A stretch of DNA of 64,000 bases from Sulfurimicrobium sp963779055 (GTDB lineage: Bacteria; Pseudomonadota; Gammaproteobacteria; Burkholderiales; Sulfuricellaceae): assembly GCA_963779055.1 (NCBI GenBank), contig CAVZWN010000001.1, positions 558,001-622,000 of the forward strand. Direction: 5' to 3'. Below, one piece after another: positions 45,441-55,599 of this stretch. Made by a program: the position numbers and the translations under genes. Within the stretch, counting starts at the first letter, position 1; each line of letters starts with the position of its first letter. The notes under the pieces are model-generated. The model worked only from the letters and a program-made list of their open reading frames with translations, searched no databases and was not told the origin of the DNA.

Positions 45441-47362
45441 TGCTGGGCGAAGAAAGCTTCCACTTCTTTCAGTTCCCGCGAGCGCTTCATTGGCGGCAGG
45501 CTTTGCCAGATACGTTTGCCGTAGGATTTGGTCAGCATGCGCGGATCACAGATCATCAGCACCCCGCGATCGGTTTCATCGCGGATCAGGCGCCCCGCGC
45601 CCTGTTTCAGCGTGATCACTGCATGCGGCAACTGATATTCCATGAAGGCATTGCGCCCCTCGCGGTTGATTTTTTCGATGCGCGCTGCCAGCACCGGATC
45701 GTCCGGCGGAGAAAACGGCAGCTTGTCGATAATCACCAGCGACAAGGCCGAGCCACGCACATCCACGCCTTCCCAGAAACTCTGGCTGGCAACCAGCACG
45801 GCATTGCCCAGCTTGCGGAAGCGTTCCAGCAATTCGGTGCGCGAGCCTTCGCCCTGCAACAGCAGGGGAAACTCCAGGCCTTCCTTATCAAATGCTTCCC
45901 TGAGCAGGCCATGTGCCAGGCGCATGGCCCGCAGGCTGGTGCAGAGCAGAAATGCCCGTCCGCCGCTGGCCCGGATCACCGGCAAGGCTGCCGCCACGAC
46001 GGACTCGGTATAGTCGCTGCTATTGGGGTCGGGCATAGCTGACGGCGCATACAGGATTGCCTGTTTTTCATAATCGAAGGGGCTTTCCCAGTAGCCGGTA
46101 GCCGCTTCCAGCAGCCCCATCTGTCCCTGGTAATGGCTGAAATCGCGCTTCACTGCCAATGTGGCGGAAGTAAAAATCCAGGCACGCGCCTGACTGGACA
46201 ACTGCTTGCTGAAAATTTCCGCGATGGAAAGCGGTGTTGCATTCAGTTGCAGCGCATGGCTGAACACCTCCACCCAGCGTACAAACTCCAGCCCGGACTC
46301 ATCCTGCCAGCGGCGCAGCTTTCCGGCCAGCTCCTGGCCTCTTTGCCAGCAATTGCCCAGACCTTCGCTGCGTTCAGCCTGCAATTCCAGTAATTTGACC
46401 AGATCGGCAAGCCGCTCGCCCACCCCGGCAAGAGCATCATTGAAAGCGGGCAGCGCGAGTGCGCGCTGCACTGGAAGACGTCCCGTATCCTGCGAAAACA
46501 CCAGGCGCAGATCGCGCGCCGCCTTTTCCAGCGCCGCCGTCGCATCCGGCAAGGGGGTAAAATCCTTTGCCGAAGTCAACGCTTCGCCCAGGCTGTCGCG
46601 CGCCAGCTCCAGAATCTGGCTGGTACTCAGCGTATCGCCGAAAAACAGGCTGGCGGTTTCCGGCAACTGGTGCGCCTCGTCGAAAATAACGGTATTGCTG
46701 GCTGGGAGCAGTTCCGCCAGACCTTCATCGCGCAACATCACGTCGGCGAAGAACAGATGATGATTGACCACCACCACATCCGCGGCCTGGGCGCGGCGGC
46801 GCGCTTCGAGAACGAAGCAATCCTTGTGATAGGCACACTCCTGACCCAGGCAATTATCGCGCGAGGAGGTGACGAAAGGCCAGATGCCGGCATCTTCCGG
46901 CACCGCGCCCAGCCCGCTCTTATCCCCGTCGCTACTGACCTTGGCATAGCGTTCAATCAGCGGGAGGTACTTGACGTCCTCGCGATTGAAAAAGCGCCCC
47001 TCATTGCGCGCCCGCTCCAGATGGTAGTGGCAAACGTAATTGGCACGCCCCTTGAGCATGGCCACCGTTACCGGCACCTGAAGCGCGGCGCGCACCGCCG
47101 GGATATCGCGGTTGAAAAGCTGGTCCTGCAAAGTCTTGGTGCCGGTGGAAACGATCACTTTGCCGCCGGAAAGCAGCGCCGGAATCAGATAGGCAAAAGT
47201 TTTGCCTGTGCCCGTTCCCGCTTCGGCCACCAGAATTTCATGCTTGTCGATCGCACCGGCAATGGTCCGGGCCATTTCAAGTTGCTGCGGGCGCAGGCGA
47301 TAGCCCTCCGCGGCCTGGGCCAGAGGGCCGCTGTCAGAAAAAATCAGATCCAGATCAGGCAT
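45437..47362 (-). CDS. DinG/YoaA-family ATP-dependent DNA helicase
   Basis: 641 residues, XPD-like superfamily 2 helicase. Walker A is VAEAGTGTGKTFAYLIPALL, and DEAH box is VIFDEAHQLPETASLFF. The Fe-S Cys set is YVCHYHLER followed by CLGQECAYHKDC (four Cys). C-terminal motifs are FLLCTSLRAMRLAH, FWEGVDVRGSALSLVIIDKLPF and QGAGRLIRDETDRGVL. It resembles YoaA more than long DinG. First gene of a five-gene operon in which every junction overlaps. Confidence 0.92.
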   Translation of the reverse strand: MPDLDLIFSDSGPLAQAAEGYRLRPQQLEMARTIAGAIDKHEILVAEAGTGTGKTFAYLIPALLSGGKVIVSTGTKTLQDQLFNRDIPAVRAALQVPVTVAMLKGRANYVCHYHLERARNEGRFFNREDVKYLPLIERYAKVSSDGDKSGLGAVPEDAGIWPFVTSSRDNCLGQECAYHKDCFVLEARRRAQAADVVVVNHHLFFADVMLRDEGLAELLPASNTVIFDEAHQLPETASLFFGDTLSTSQILELARDSLGEALTSAKDFTPLPDATAALEKAARDLRLVFSQDTGRLPVQRALALPAFNDALAGVGERLADLVKLLELQAERSEGLGNCWQRGQELAGKLRRWQDESGLEFVRWVEVFSHALQLNATPLSIAEIFSKQLSSQARAWIFTSATLAVKRDFSHYQGQMGLLEAATGYWESPFDYEKQAILYAPSAMPDPNSSDYTESVVAAALPVIRASGGRAFLLCTSLRAMRLAHGLLREAFDKEGLEFPLLLQGEGSRTELLERFRKLGNAVLVASQSFWEGVDVRGSALSLVIIDKLPFSPPDDPVLAARIEKINREGRNAFMEYQLPHAVITLKQGAGRLIRDETDRGVLMICDPRMLTKSYGKRIWQSLPPMKRSRELKEVEAFFAQQ

Positions 47363-47442
47363 GGTGTATCAGGCAAAGACAATAAAATGTCTTGAAGGCG
47401 CAAGAGTTCAATAAGGAAGCGAAGTTTACCGGATTTGCCGTA

Positions 47443-49126
47443 TCAATGACGATTGGAGCGCCAGATCGACAGAATGATCCAGATGCTGTTGAAAAATGCC
47501 AGCAGGAAGCCGAGCAGGCCGAACAGGGGCAGGCCGAACAGGGTGGGGCCGCCCTCCACTGTCATGACGATGGAGGAGCCAATTACCAGCGAAGCAGTCA
47601 GAATAGCCATGGTCAGGCGGTTGGCACTGTGGTCGATCTGCTGGCCGAAATGATCCAGGCGCTTCAGGTCGAGATCGATCCGGAATTTACCACGGCGGAT
47701 TTCCCGGATCAGGCGCCCAATATCTTTCGGCAGGCCGGTCACCAGGTCATAGAACTGGTTGACATCCTGCCAGCCGCGTTGCCACAGGGCAGCAGGAGTA
47801 AATCGTTCGCGAATCACCCGGGTAACGAAAGGCTCCAGGCGGCTGATCAGGTGAAATTCCGGGTCCAACTGGCGGCCCAAGCCCTTCCAGCGTAATCAGG
47901 GCCTTGAACAGCAGGGTCAGATCGGAAGGCAGCATCAGGGAATGCTCGCGCATGATCATGGTGATTTCCTGCAGCAAGGCGCTCAGACGGACATCCTTGA
48001 GCTGGACATTTTCATAGTTCACTACCAGGTCGCCGACATCGGCAGCCAGCTTGCTGTCATCCACACTGGCGTCCCCTGACGTCCACTCCAGCAGGACGTC
48101 CAGCATGCCCTGTTCGTTGCGGCGCGCCAGGGAGGCCAGCAGATCCACGATCTGGTTGCGCCGTTCCTGGGTAAGACGCCCCACCATGCCGAAGTCCAGC
48201 ATGGCCAGGCGGTTTCCCGGCAAATAAAACACGTTGCCGGGGTGTGGGTCTGCATGAAAATAGCCATCGATCAGGATCATCTTGAGTACGGCATCGGCGC
48301 CATGTGCCGCCAGCACCTTGCGGTCGAGCCCGGCAGCATCGACTGCGGCAAGGTTATTGCCGGGGATGCCGATAACCCGCTGCTGAACGTTCATGACTGT
48401 GCTGGTCCACTCCCAATAGACGCGAGGGATCAGAACGGTTTCGTCTGCCGCAAAATTGTGGGCGAAGCGATCGAGGTTGCGTGCTTCCCGCGCCAGATCC
48501 ATCTCGCGGCGCAGGGAGCGGGAAAACTCGGCCACGACTTGCACCGGCTGGTAACGCCGCGCTTCTGGCAGTTCGGATTCCAGAAGCTGCGCGATATGCG
48601 CCAAAATGCGCAGATCCGCTTCGATTTTCTGCTCGATATCGGGGCGGCGGATTTTAAGCACGACCTCGGTACCGTCTTTCAACTGAGCCAGATGCACCTG
48701 AGCAATGGAAGCAGCAGCAACCGGGATTGTCTGGACTTGGTCAAAGATCTCCAGCGGAGATGCGCCCAATGCATCGACCAGTTGCGGCAGCAGGGTTTCG
48801 AACAGGACCGGTGGGACATCGCTTTGCAGCTTTTCAAATTCGCTGATCCAGGCGGGTGGGAACATGTCCACCCGGGTAGCAAGTACCTGGCCCAGCTTGA
48901 CGAATGTCGGGCCCAGTTCCTCGAATGCACGCCGCACCCGCACCGCAGGCTCAAGGTGCATGATCTCCTCGGCCTCGGTCCAGTGCAGAATGCGGCCGGC
49001 ACGCTCCAATACCCCGATGACACCGAGGCGGCGCGCGATGTCTCCCCAGCCGAAACGGATGAAGACCGTGGTGATTTCATGCAGGCGGGAAATATCCCGC
49101 ATCACATTCAGTGTTTCCAGCAGCAT
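47443..49126 (-). CDS. UbiB/ABC1-family atypical kinase, frameshifted
   Basis: About 560 residues after repair. Family motifs: KxGQ region PTFVKLGQVLATRVDMFP, Ala-rich loop AAASIAQVHLAQLKDG, catalytic DGYFHADPHPGNVF and LAMLDFGMVGR. The frame breaks in CCC 47876-47878 (minus strand GGG); dropping one base joins ALITLEGLG to RQLDPEFHLISRLEPFV. The C-terminus has two TM helices (LTMAILTASLVIGSSIVM; LFGLLGFLLAFFNSIWII), as in UbiB. No other ubiquinone gene is adjacent, so it may be a paralogue. Followed on its 5' side by a helical protein gene eight bases away. Confidence 0.88.
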
Positions 49127-49134
49127 GACTAGAT

Positions 49135-49782
49135 CTATTTTTTCTGTGATTTCTCATGCAGGGCTTCGGCCATGCCGGCCAGAATCCCGCTTGCCAGTGA
49201 CGCCAGACGACTTGTAACAGTCTGTGCCGCCTCCTGGCCGCTTGATTTGCCGGCCTGCAAAGTAGCGGAAATACGGTCAGTCAGTTCATTCAGGCTGGCC
49301 CTGACACTGGTACCGGTATCCGTACCTGAATTTCGTGCATGCTCGACTGCGGCTTTAAGTTCCTGCTTTACCCGGCTTCCGGCAGTTTCTGCCACCTGGC
49401 CCAGGGTATCGAGAAACGCCTGCTCCGTAATTTTCAGATCATCCAGCGCAGGCTGGAGATCCTGCTTGCTAAAGTCCTTGCCCTGCGAAATCATTTCCTG
49501 TAGTGCCAGATGTGTTGCCTGAGCTGCTTTGAGCAGGGCCGCATCAAGGCCGGAAATCGCAGCAGCAAGGGCCTCTTTCACCTCGCCGCTGCGCTGCTCC
49601 GCCCCCAGGCTCATCCCTTCTGCCACGGAACGGACTACCGCACGGACTTCGGTTGAATCCAGGCGCCGTTCACGCAAAGCACGCAAGGTCAGGTCATGCA
49701 CCCGAGTCCGGATATCACCACCCTCCTGTACAGAAGTGCTGGCGGCAGTGATTATCTCTTGTGTCGTCATTGGCTGGCTCAT
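49135..49782 (-). CDS. Uncharacterised all-helical protein
   Basis: 215 residues, Ala/Glu/Gln-rich, predicted almost wholly alpha-helical with no TM segment. It begins MSQPMTTQEIITAASTSVQE and contains EVKEALAAAISGLDAALLKA and KSSGQEAAQTVTSRLASLAS, patterns resembling phasin-like or apolipoprotein-like amphipathic helices. I do not recognise the family with certainty; it might be DUF6781. It precedes the ABC1 kinase by eight bases on the same strand, so the two are probably cotranscribed. Confidence 0.75.
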   Translation of the reverse strand: MSQPMTTQEIITAASTSVQEGGDIRTRVHDLTLRALRERRLDSTEVRAVVRSVAEGMSLGAEQRSGEVKEALAAAISGLDAALLKAAQATHLALQEMISQGKDFSKQDLQPALDDLKITEQAFLDTLGQVAETAGSRVKQELKAAVEHARNSGTDTGTSVRASLNELTDRISATLQAGKSSGQEAAQTVTSRLASLASGILAGMAEALHEKSQKK

Positions 49783-49876
49783 GATGGTTCTCCTTTAGAA
49801 TTAAGATGCTATGTCTATCAGGTTAAAGCATTTTCAGACTTTACAACAGCATGCTTTCCGGATAAATTACGCCCCC

Positions 49877-50419
49877 ATGGGATTAAAATACAACGCCATT
49901 ATCGGTTTTCTGCTGCTGACAGCCAGCTCAGCTTCAGCCATTGCGCAGGAAGCGGCAGAAACCGCCTCTGTGCCTGAAACCACGCCCAGTACGCTTGAGA
50001 CACGCCACCTTGCCGGCGTCACGGACACACTCGCTTATGCCCGGAACCTGATCGGCATCAACTATAAATACGGTGGCAGCCAGCCATCCACGGGCTTTGA
50101 TTGCAGCGGCTATGTCCGTCATGTATTCAGCCAGATGGCAGGCCTTTCCCTGCCGCACAATGCCCTGGCGATGAGCCGCCTGGGCAAGAAAATCACGCCG
50201 GATGAGCTGAAACCAGGCGACCTGGTGTTTTTCAACACCCTGAAGCGTTCCTTTTCCCACGTGGGTATTTATGTCGGAAACAATCGCTTTATCCATGCGC
50301 CTAGCTCCGGCGGCGGTGTCGAAGTGGCCAGCATGCAGGACAGATACTGGACACAGCGATTCAACGGCGCGCGGCGCCTCCTTATTTTGCAGTTGCCCGC
50401 TGGATTGCTGAGCGAATAA
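49877..50419 (+). CDS. NlpC/P60 (C40) peptidoglycan endopeptidase
   Basis: 180 residues. MGLKYNAIIGFLLLTASSASA is a signal peptide; the frame is open to 49811 but those residues are unlike a signal. Catalytic Cys is in STGFDCSGYVRHVFSQ, His in RSFSHVGIYVGNNRFIHAPS, completing the NlpC/P60 triad with the later His. It should cut D-Glu-mesoDAP bonds in peptidoglycan. Convergent overlap of 38 bases with the patatin gene. Confidence 0.92.
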   Translation: MGLKYNAIIGFLLLTASSASAIAQEAAETASVPETTPSTLETRHLAGVTDTLAYARNLIGINYKYGGSQPSTGFDCSGYVRHVFSQMAGLSLPHNALAMSRLGKKITPDELKPGDLVFFNTLKRSFSHVGIYVGNNRFIHAPSSGGGVEVASMQDRYWTQRFNGARRLLILQLPAGLLSE

Positions 50420-51260
50420 GCGGCAGGGCTGCAAGCGCAGCCTTTTCTCCCTCCATGATGGCCTGATGTTTCTGCTCGAAGTCCGTTGAGCCAATTGCCC
50501 CGGTATTCGGGCGAATCACCACATCCGCACCGGCCAGCTCGTATTTTCCTATCGTCTGGCCCATGATGCTGAAGGTCTGCAGCAGCACATCCACACTATC
50601 GTTCACCCGGGCATTTCGGGGCTTGCTGGAGATATCGACTGCGATAACGACGTCAGCGCCAAGGCTGCGCGCCACTTTGACCGGTATCGGACTGGTCAGG
50701 CCGCCATCGACATATTCCCGTCCATTGATGCTGACCGGCTGAAAAACACCAGGCACGCTGCTGGAAGCACGCACTGCCGCACCGGCATTGCCGCGCCGGA
50801 AAACGGCCGTTTCTCCGCTACCAAGATCCGTCGCCACGGCAGCATAAGTTTTTGCCAGATTCTCGATGGGCTTGTTCTGCAAAGCCCGGTTTACGAAATT
50901 CTGCAATTGCTCACCCTTGATAAATCCCCGGTTGGGCAAAGTCCAGTCGCCCACACTGCTCTCATCGAGCTGGAAAGCGATTTTTTGCAGCTCAAAGCCG
51001 CTATACCCGGCTGCATAAAGGACGCCGACCAGGCTTCCTGCACTGGTTCCGGCCACGATCTGGGGGTTGATTCCATGCGATTCGAGCGCCTTGAGCACAC
51101 CGATATGCGCGAATCCCCTTACGGCACCGCCTCCCAGGGCAATGGCAATTCTGGGAGCGGCAAGCTTCGGCGCTTCCACAACGGGCTTGCTTTCTGGTGG
51201 AGAGCTTGCGCATGCTGACAGGAGCAGCAGGCAGCACAACCCGGACAACAAATTTTTCAC
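50382..51260 (-). CDS. Patatin-like phospholipase lipoprotein (RssA-like)
   Basis: 292 residues. MKNLLSGLCCLLLLSACASS has a lipobox with acylated Cys near residue 17. The patatin core has the oxyanion loop ALGGGAVRGFAHIGVL, nucleophile Ser in GTSAGSLVGVL and the catalytic Asp in REYVDGGLTSPIPVKVA. It should be a membrane-anchored acyl hydrolase. Monocistronic; 174 bases upstream to the hybrid kinase hold two copies of TGCGACAATG. Confidence 0.92.
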   Translation of the reverse strand: MKNLLSGLCCLLLLSACASSPPESKPVVEAPKLAAPRIAIALGGGAVRGFAHIGVLKALESHGINPQIVAGTSAGSLVGVLYAAGYSGFELQKIAFQLDESSVGDWTLPNRGFIKGEQLQNFVNRALQNKPIENLAKTYAAVATDLGSGETAVFRRGNAGAAVRASSSVPGVFQPVSINGREYVDGGLTSPIPVKVARSLGADVVIAVDISSKPRNARVNDSVDVLLQTFSIMGQTIGKYELAGADVVIRPNTGAIGSTDFEQKHQAIMEGEKAALAALPLIRSAIQRATAK

Positions 51261-51434
51261 TCTGAATTTACCCCAGACAAGTCACGCGGCGCAGAGTAGC
51301 TTCATGATGCACAATTTACAACACCCTTGCACGGCACAGGCTCTGTGCAGATCATGGAGCGAGTGCGACAATGGCAACTGAGCCGTTCTGCGACAATGTG
51401 TATTTCTCCATATATTTCAATGGATAACCAGTAA

Positions 51435-54374
51435 ATGTTTGCACGAAACATGAAATTCAGCGTAGGCGCCGGCTTTGCTCTGGTGCTGGCGCTGATGATC
51501 GCCCTGACAGTGGTGGGCCTGAAGCAGATGGCTGCCATCAACAGCCGTCTGGAGCGGATCGTGAACCAGAACAACGTCAAGATCGAACTCGCCACGACCA
51601 TGCGGGACGCACTGCGCGAACGCGCAATCAGCATGCACGCGATCGTGGTCCTGCAGGATCCTTTTGCCCAGGACGAGGAATTGCTGCGCTTCTATGAACT
51701 GGGCTCGGCTTTCGCCAAGGCCAGGCAAAGTCTGCAGCAGATGACCTCCAGCAACGCCGAGGCATTTGCGCTGGAACAGATCAACACCCTGACCATGATC
51801 ACACAGCCCGTCGTTATCAAGACCATTGAATATGCGCTTGATCGTGACAGCACCTCTGCTCTGGAAATATTGCAGAAAGAAGCGATCCCTACTCAGAAGA
51901 AATTGCTTAACGAACTGGATGCACTGCTCAGGGAGCAGCAGAGTGCCACGCGAAAAGCCGCTGAAGAAGCCGCTCTGTCATTCCGGCAGACAGAATGGCT
52001 GATGGTTCTGCTTGGCGCAGCCGCCGCCCTTCTGGGGATTTTTATCGCCTTCTTCGTGATTCGCCGTGCAGCTCAGCAAACGCTCGAAATTGAAAAACAG
52101 CAATTGAAATTCAAAACGCTGTTCGAAACCAATTCTGACGGCATTGTACTGATGGATCAGGACCATTTCGTAGACTGCAACCCGGCTGCATTGCGCATGT
52201 TCCAGATTCGTTCCGCACGCCAGTTCACCCGCCTTTCTCCCGCCGATCTGGGCCCTCCGCTCCAGATCGACGGCACCCCCACTCTTGAATATGCCATAGG
52301 CTATATCCAGCAGGCCATTGAAAAGGGGCACTGTTATTTTCAATGGCTCGGGAAACGGGCAGATGGCAGTGTCTTCCCTGCTGAAATCGCCCTGCATTCC
52401 ATGAGCCTGGAAAATCAGGTCATTACACAGGCGATCATCCACGACATCACCGAACGCAAGGTCGCCGAAGAAGAGCTGCAGCAAGCCTACGATGCAGCGC
52501 TTGAGGCCTCGAAGATGAAGTCGGAATTCGTGGCCAACGTCAGTCATGAAATCCGCACCCCCATGAACGGCATCATCGGCATGATCAGCCTTTTGCTGGA
52601 TACGCCGCTGACCCACGAGCAAAAGGATTATGCCGAAACCATCAACCAGTCTGCCTCCGCCCTGCTGACCATCATCAATGACATTCTCGATTTCTCTAAA
52701 ATCGAGGCTGGTAAGCTCGAACTTGATGTCATCGACTTCAATCTGCTGCAGACAGTCGAGAATGTGGCCGAGCTTTTCTCCCAGCGCGCACAACTCAAGG
52801 GGCTGGAACTGATTTGCGACATTGACCCGGCCCTGCCCCGCCACCTGCGCGGCGACCCCGGGCGATTGCGCCAGATCCTTGCCAACCTGACCGACAATGC
52901 CATCAAGTTCACTGATCATGGCGAAGTGCTCATCAAGATTTCCTTGCAGGAAGAGACGCCCTCTGCCTTGCAACTGCGTTTCGAAGTGCGGGACACAGGC
53001 ATCGGCATCACACCCCAGGCCAAGAGCCGCCTTTTCCAGTCCTTTTCCCAGGCCGATGGCTCGACTACCCGGAAATACGGCGGCACAGGCCTCGGGCTGG
53101 CCATTTCAAAGCAGCTGATCGAGCTCATGGAAGGCGAGATCGGCATGAACAGCAAGGAGGGAGAAGGCAGCCAGTTCTGGTTTACCGCACGACTCGAAAA
53201 ACAGGACAAACCCGCGGACAATCCGTCTGGCGGCACAGCTGTCACTGGATTGCGCGCCCTGGTCCTGATTCCAAATCGTAGTCTGATGCACATGGTTGGC
53301 AGCCTGCTCAAACAGTGGGGCATTGCCTGCCACGACGGCATGCCGCATGCAAGCACAGTGCAGGAATCCTTCGATCTGGTCATCCTGGACCTGTCCCAGC
53401 CCGAATCGGTGGCGAAATTGCTCACGCCAGGCAACAACCCGCCCGAATCGTCGAAATGGATACTGCTCTCGCCCGTGACGCAGCGGCAGCGCATACCCGA
53501 ACTGCCGGAGGCCATCTACCTTACCAAGCCCATACTCCAGCAGCGCCTGCTCGATGCGATCCTGGAAAGCACCGGCCATAAAGTGGTGAAGAAACAGTCC
53601 GGATTTGAGCAAGGCGCCGCAATCGAAAGCATGCCTCCATCCCGGTTGCGTGTGCTGGTCGCAGAAGATAATGGAGTCAACCAGAAAGTCATCCAGCACA
53701 TGCTGAAAAAACTGGGCATCGAGCCCGAAATTGTCAGCAATGGGCAAGAGGCGCTAGAGGCAATGAGCCGTGCCAGCCACGACCTGATTCTGATGGATTG
53801 CCAGATGCCGGAAATGGACGGCTTTGAAGCTACTGCCGAGATTCGTCGCCGCGAAGAAGCGAATGGCGTGCACAGGACCATCGTGGCGATGACCGCCAAC
53901 GCCATGCCAGGCGACCGGGAACGCTGCCTGGATGCTGGCATGGACGACTATCTTGTCAAGCCGGTCAGCCTCAGCAATATGGCGAGATTATTGCGTGAAA
54001 TCAATCCATTGCCGTCTGTTTCTCATGCAGCAATTGATCATGTTCGGCTGAAGGCCACCCTGGGCAATGACCCGGCATTTCAGCGTGAAATGATCTCGCT
54101 GTACATTGACAGCACACGCCCCCTGCTGAAAAAAATCTCCCTGGCTCTGACGTCGCAGGACCACCATGGCTGCAAACGCAATGCTCACGAAATCAAGGGC
54201 GCATCCACCTATATTGCGGCGATGAGCATGGCCGAGCACGCGCGGCAACTGGAATACGCTGCGCAGGCACAGGACTGGAAGAATGCGGGGCTATGCCTTC
54301 AGCAACTGGAAAGCGGGCTCGATCAGGTGGCCCGCTATCTGGAGCAGCAGGGAGGCACTGAAGGCCCGGCCTGA
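51435..54374 (+). CDS. BarA-like hybrid sensor histidine kinase
   Basis: 979 residues. TM1 (about 10-30), a periplasmic four-helix sensor (about 31-185) and TM2 (about 188-210) come first. PAS (about 225-345) follows, then HisKA with phospho-His 371 (NVSHEIRTPMNG) and HATPase with DNAIKFTDHG and GGTGLGLAISKQL. A first receiver-like domain (about 610-725) has lost its acidic pocket. A second receiver (about 738-855) is intact, with AEDNGVNQKV, Asp788 in LILMDCQMPEMDG and LVKPVS. An Hpt domain has His918 (AHEIKGAS). The layout supports a multistep phosphorelay. No partner regulator is adjacent. Confidence 0.94.
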   Translation: MFARNMKFSVGAGFALVLALMIALTVVGLKQMAAINSRLERIVNQNNVKIELATTMRDALRERAISMHAIVVLQDPFAQDEELLRFYELGSAFAKARQSLQQMTSSNAEAFALEQINTLTMITQPVVIKTIEYALDRDSTSALEILQKEAIPTQKKLLNELDALLREQQSATRKAAEEAALSFRQTEWLMVLLGAAAALLGIFIAFFVIRRAAQQTLEIEKQQLKFKTLFETNSDGIVLMDQDHFVDCNPAALRMFQIRSARQFTRLSPADLGPPLQIDGTPTLEYAIGYIQQAIEKGHCYFQWLGKRADGSVFPAEIALHSMSLENQVITQAIIHDITERKVAEEELQQAYDAALEASKMKSEFVANVSHEIRTPMNGIIGMISLLLDTPLTHEQKDYAETINQSASALLTIINDILDFSKIEAGKLELDVIDFNLLQTVENVAELFSQRAQLKGLELICDIDPALPRHLRGDPGRLRQILANLTDNAIKFTDHGEVLIKISLQEETPSALQLRFEVRDTGIGITPQAKSRLFQSFSQADGSTTRKYGGTGLGLAISKQLIELMEGEIGMNSKEGEGSQFWFTARLEKQDKPADNPSGGTAVTGLRALVLIPNRSLMHMVGSLLKQWGIACHDGMPHASTVQESFDLVILDLSQPESVAKLLTPGNNPPESSKWILLSPVTQRQRIPELPEAIYLTKPILQQRLLDAILESTGHKVVKKQSGFEQGAAIESMPPSRLRVLVAEDNGVNQKVIQHMLKKLGIEPEIVSNGQEALEAMSRASHDLILMDCQMPEMDGFEATAEIRRREEANGVHRTIVAMTANAMPGDRERCLDAGMDDYLVKPVSLSNMARLLREINPLPSVSHAAIDHVRLKATLGNDPAFQREMISLYIDSTRPLLKKISLALTSQDHHGCKRNAHEIKGASTYIAAMSMAEHARQLEYAAQAQDWKNAGLCLQQLESGLDQVARYLEQQGGTEGPA

Positions 54375-54405
54375 TTCGAATGCTCCGGGCTTACTTCACC
54401 CGGCC

Positions 54406-55584
54406 TTATTGATCGAACATGGCCAGCTTATCCGCCTGATCGACACGCTCCCAGGTAAAGTCCGGCTCTGCCCGTCCGAAATGCCCGTAGGCGGCGGTCT
54501 TCCGGTAGATAGGGCGGCGCAGATCGAGACTGTCGATGATGCCGCGTGGGGTCAGCCTGAAGGTATTGCGCACCATTTTTTCCAGCGTGTCGTCCGGCAC
54601 CGTTCCTGTGCCATAGGTTTCGATCAGCAGCGAGACCGGCTCCGCCACCCCGATGGCGTAGGCCAGCTGAACCAGGCAACGCCGGGCATAACCTGCCGCA
54701 ACGAGGTTTTTGGCAATATACCTCGCCATGTAAGCAGCCGAGCGGTCCACCTTGGTCGGGTCTTTCCCTGAAAATGCACCCCCGCCGTGCGGACAGGAGC
54801 CGCCATAGGTATCGACGATAATCTTGCGCCCGGTGAGGCCGGTATCGCCATTGGGTCCGCCAATCTCGAACGGGCCGGCGGGGTTGACCCACAGTTTGAA
54901 ACCCGGTGTGCGAAGGTCCATCGGCACCAGCGGATCGATGACTTCGCGCGTAATTTCCTGTGTGACCCAGGCCGGATCGAGATTGCGCTCGATCTGTGTG
55001 GAGATCACCACGTTCTCGATGCCGGCGACTTTATGCCCTTCGTAGGCGACCGTCACCTGGCTTTTTGCATCGGGGCGCAGCCAGGGCAAGGCGCCGGATT
55101 TGCGCAATTCGGCCTGTTTTTGCACCAGACGATGCGCCAGCCAGACCGGGTAAGGCATCAGATCCGGCGTTTCGTCGCAGGCATAACCGAACATCAGCCC
55201 CTGGTCGCCCGCGCCGATATCGCCGCCCGCCAGCGTAATGCCTTTGTGGATCTGGATGGACTGGTGATTGAAGCGCACCTGCACTTCGCAGGCGTCCGGA
55301 TCGATTCCGGTTCCGGCATCCCGATAGCCGATGTCGCGCAGCACCTGACGGGCGATCTCTTCGGCACGCTGCTGGACCTCGCTGAACAGTTCCTTGCGAA
55401 CGGTTTTGAACTCACCGGCAATCACCACCAGATTGTCAGCCACAAAGGTTTCGCAAGCCACCTTGGCCTCGGGTTCTTCGGCCAGAAAAGCATCCAGAAT
55501 GGCGTCTGAAATCTGATCGGCGATCTTGTCCGGATGTCCCTCGGAAACGGACTCGGAGGTAAACAGATGGCGTCTGGTGTTCAT
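54406..55584 (-). CDS. metK: S-adenosylmethionine synthetase
   Basis: 392 residues. N-terminal FTSESVSEGHPDKIADQISD, the hexapeptide-type GDIGAGDQGLMFGYACDE and the P-loop-like GGGAFSGKDPTKVDRSAAY are all present. It makes SAM from methionine and ATP, supplying speD and the methyltransferases here. The start at 55584 is followed upstream by a family B repeat; I see no SAM riboswitch. Monocistronic. Confidence 0.97.
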   Translation of the reverse strand: MNTRRHLFTSESVSEGHPDKIADQISDAILDAFLAEEPEAKVACETFVADNLVVIAGEFKTVRKELFSEVQQRAEEIARQVLRDIGYRDAGTGIDPDACEVQVRFNHQSIQIHKGITLAGGDIGAGDQGLMFGYACDETPDLMPYPVWLAHRLVQKQAELRKSGALPWLRPDAKSQVTVAYEGHKVAGIENVVISTQIERNLDPAWVTQEITREVIDPLVPMDLRTPGFKLWVNPAGPFEIGGPNGDTGLTGRKIIVDTYGGSCPHGGGAFSGKDPTKVDRSAAYMARYIAKNLVAAGYARRCLVQLAYAIGVAEPVSLLIETYGTGTVPDDTLEKMVRNTFRLTPRGIIDSLDLRRPIYRKTAAYGHFGRAEPDFTWERVDQADKLAMFDQ

Positions 55585-55599
55585 TCTTCGTTCCTTATC

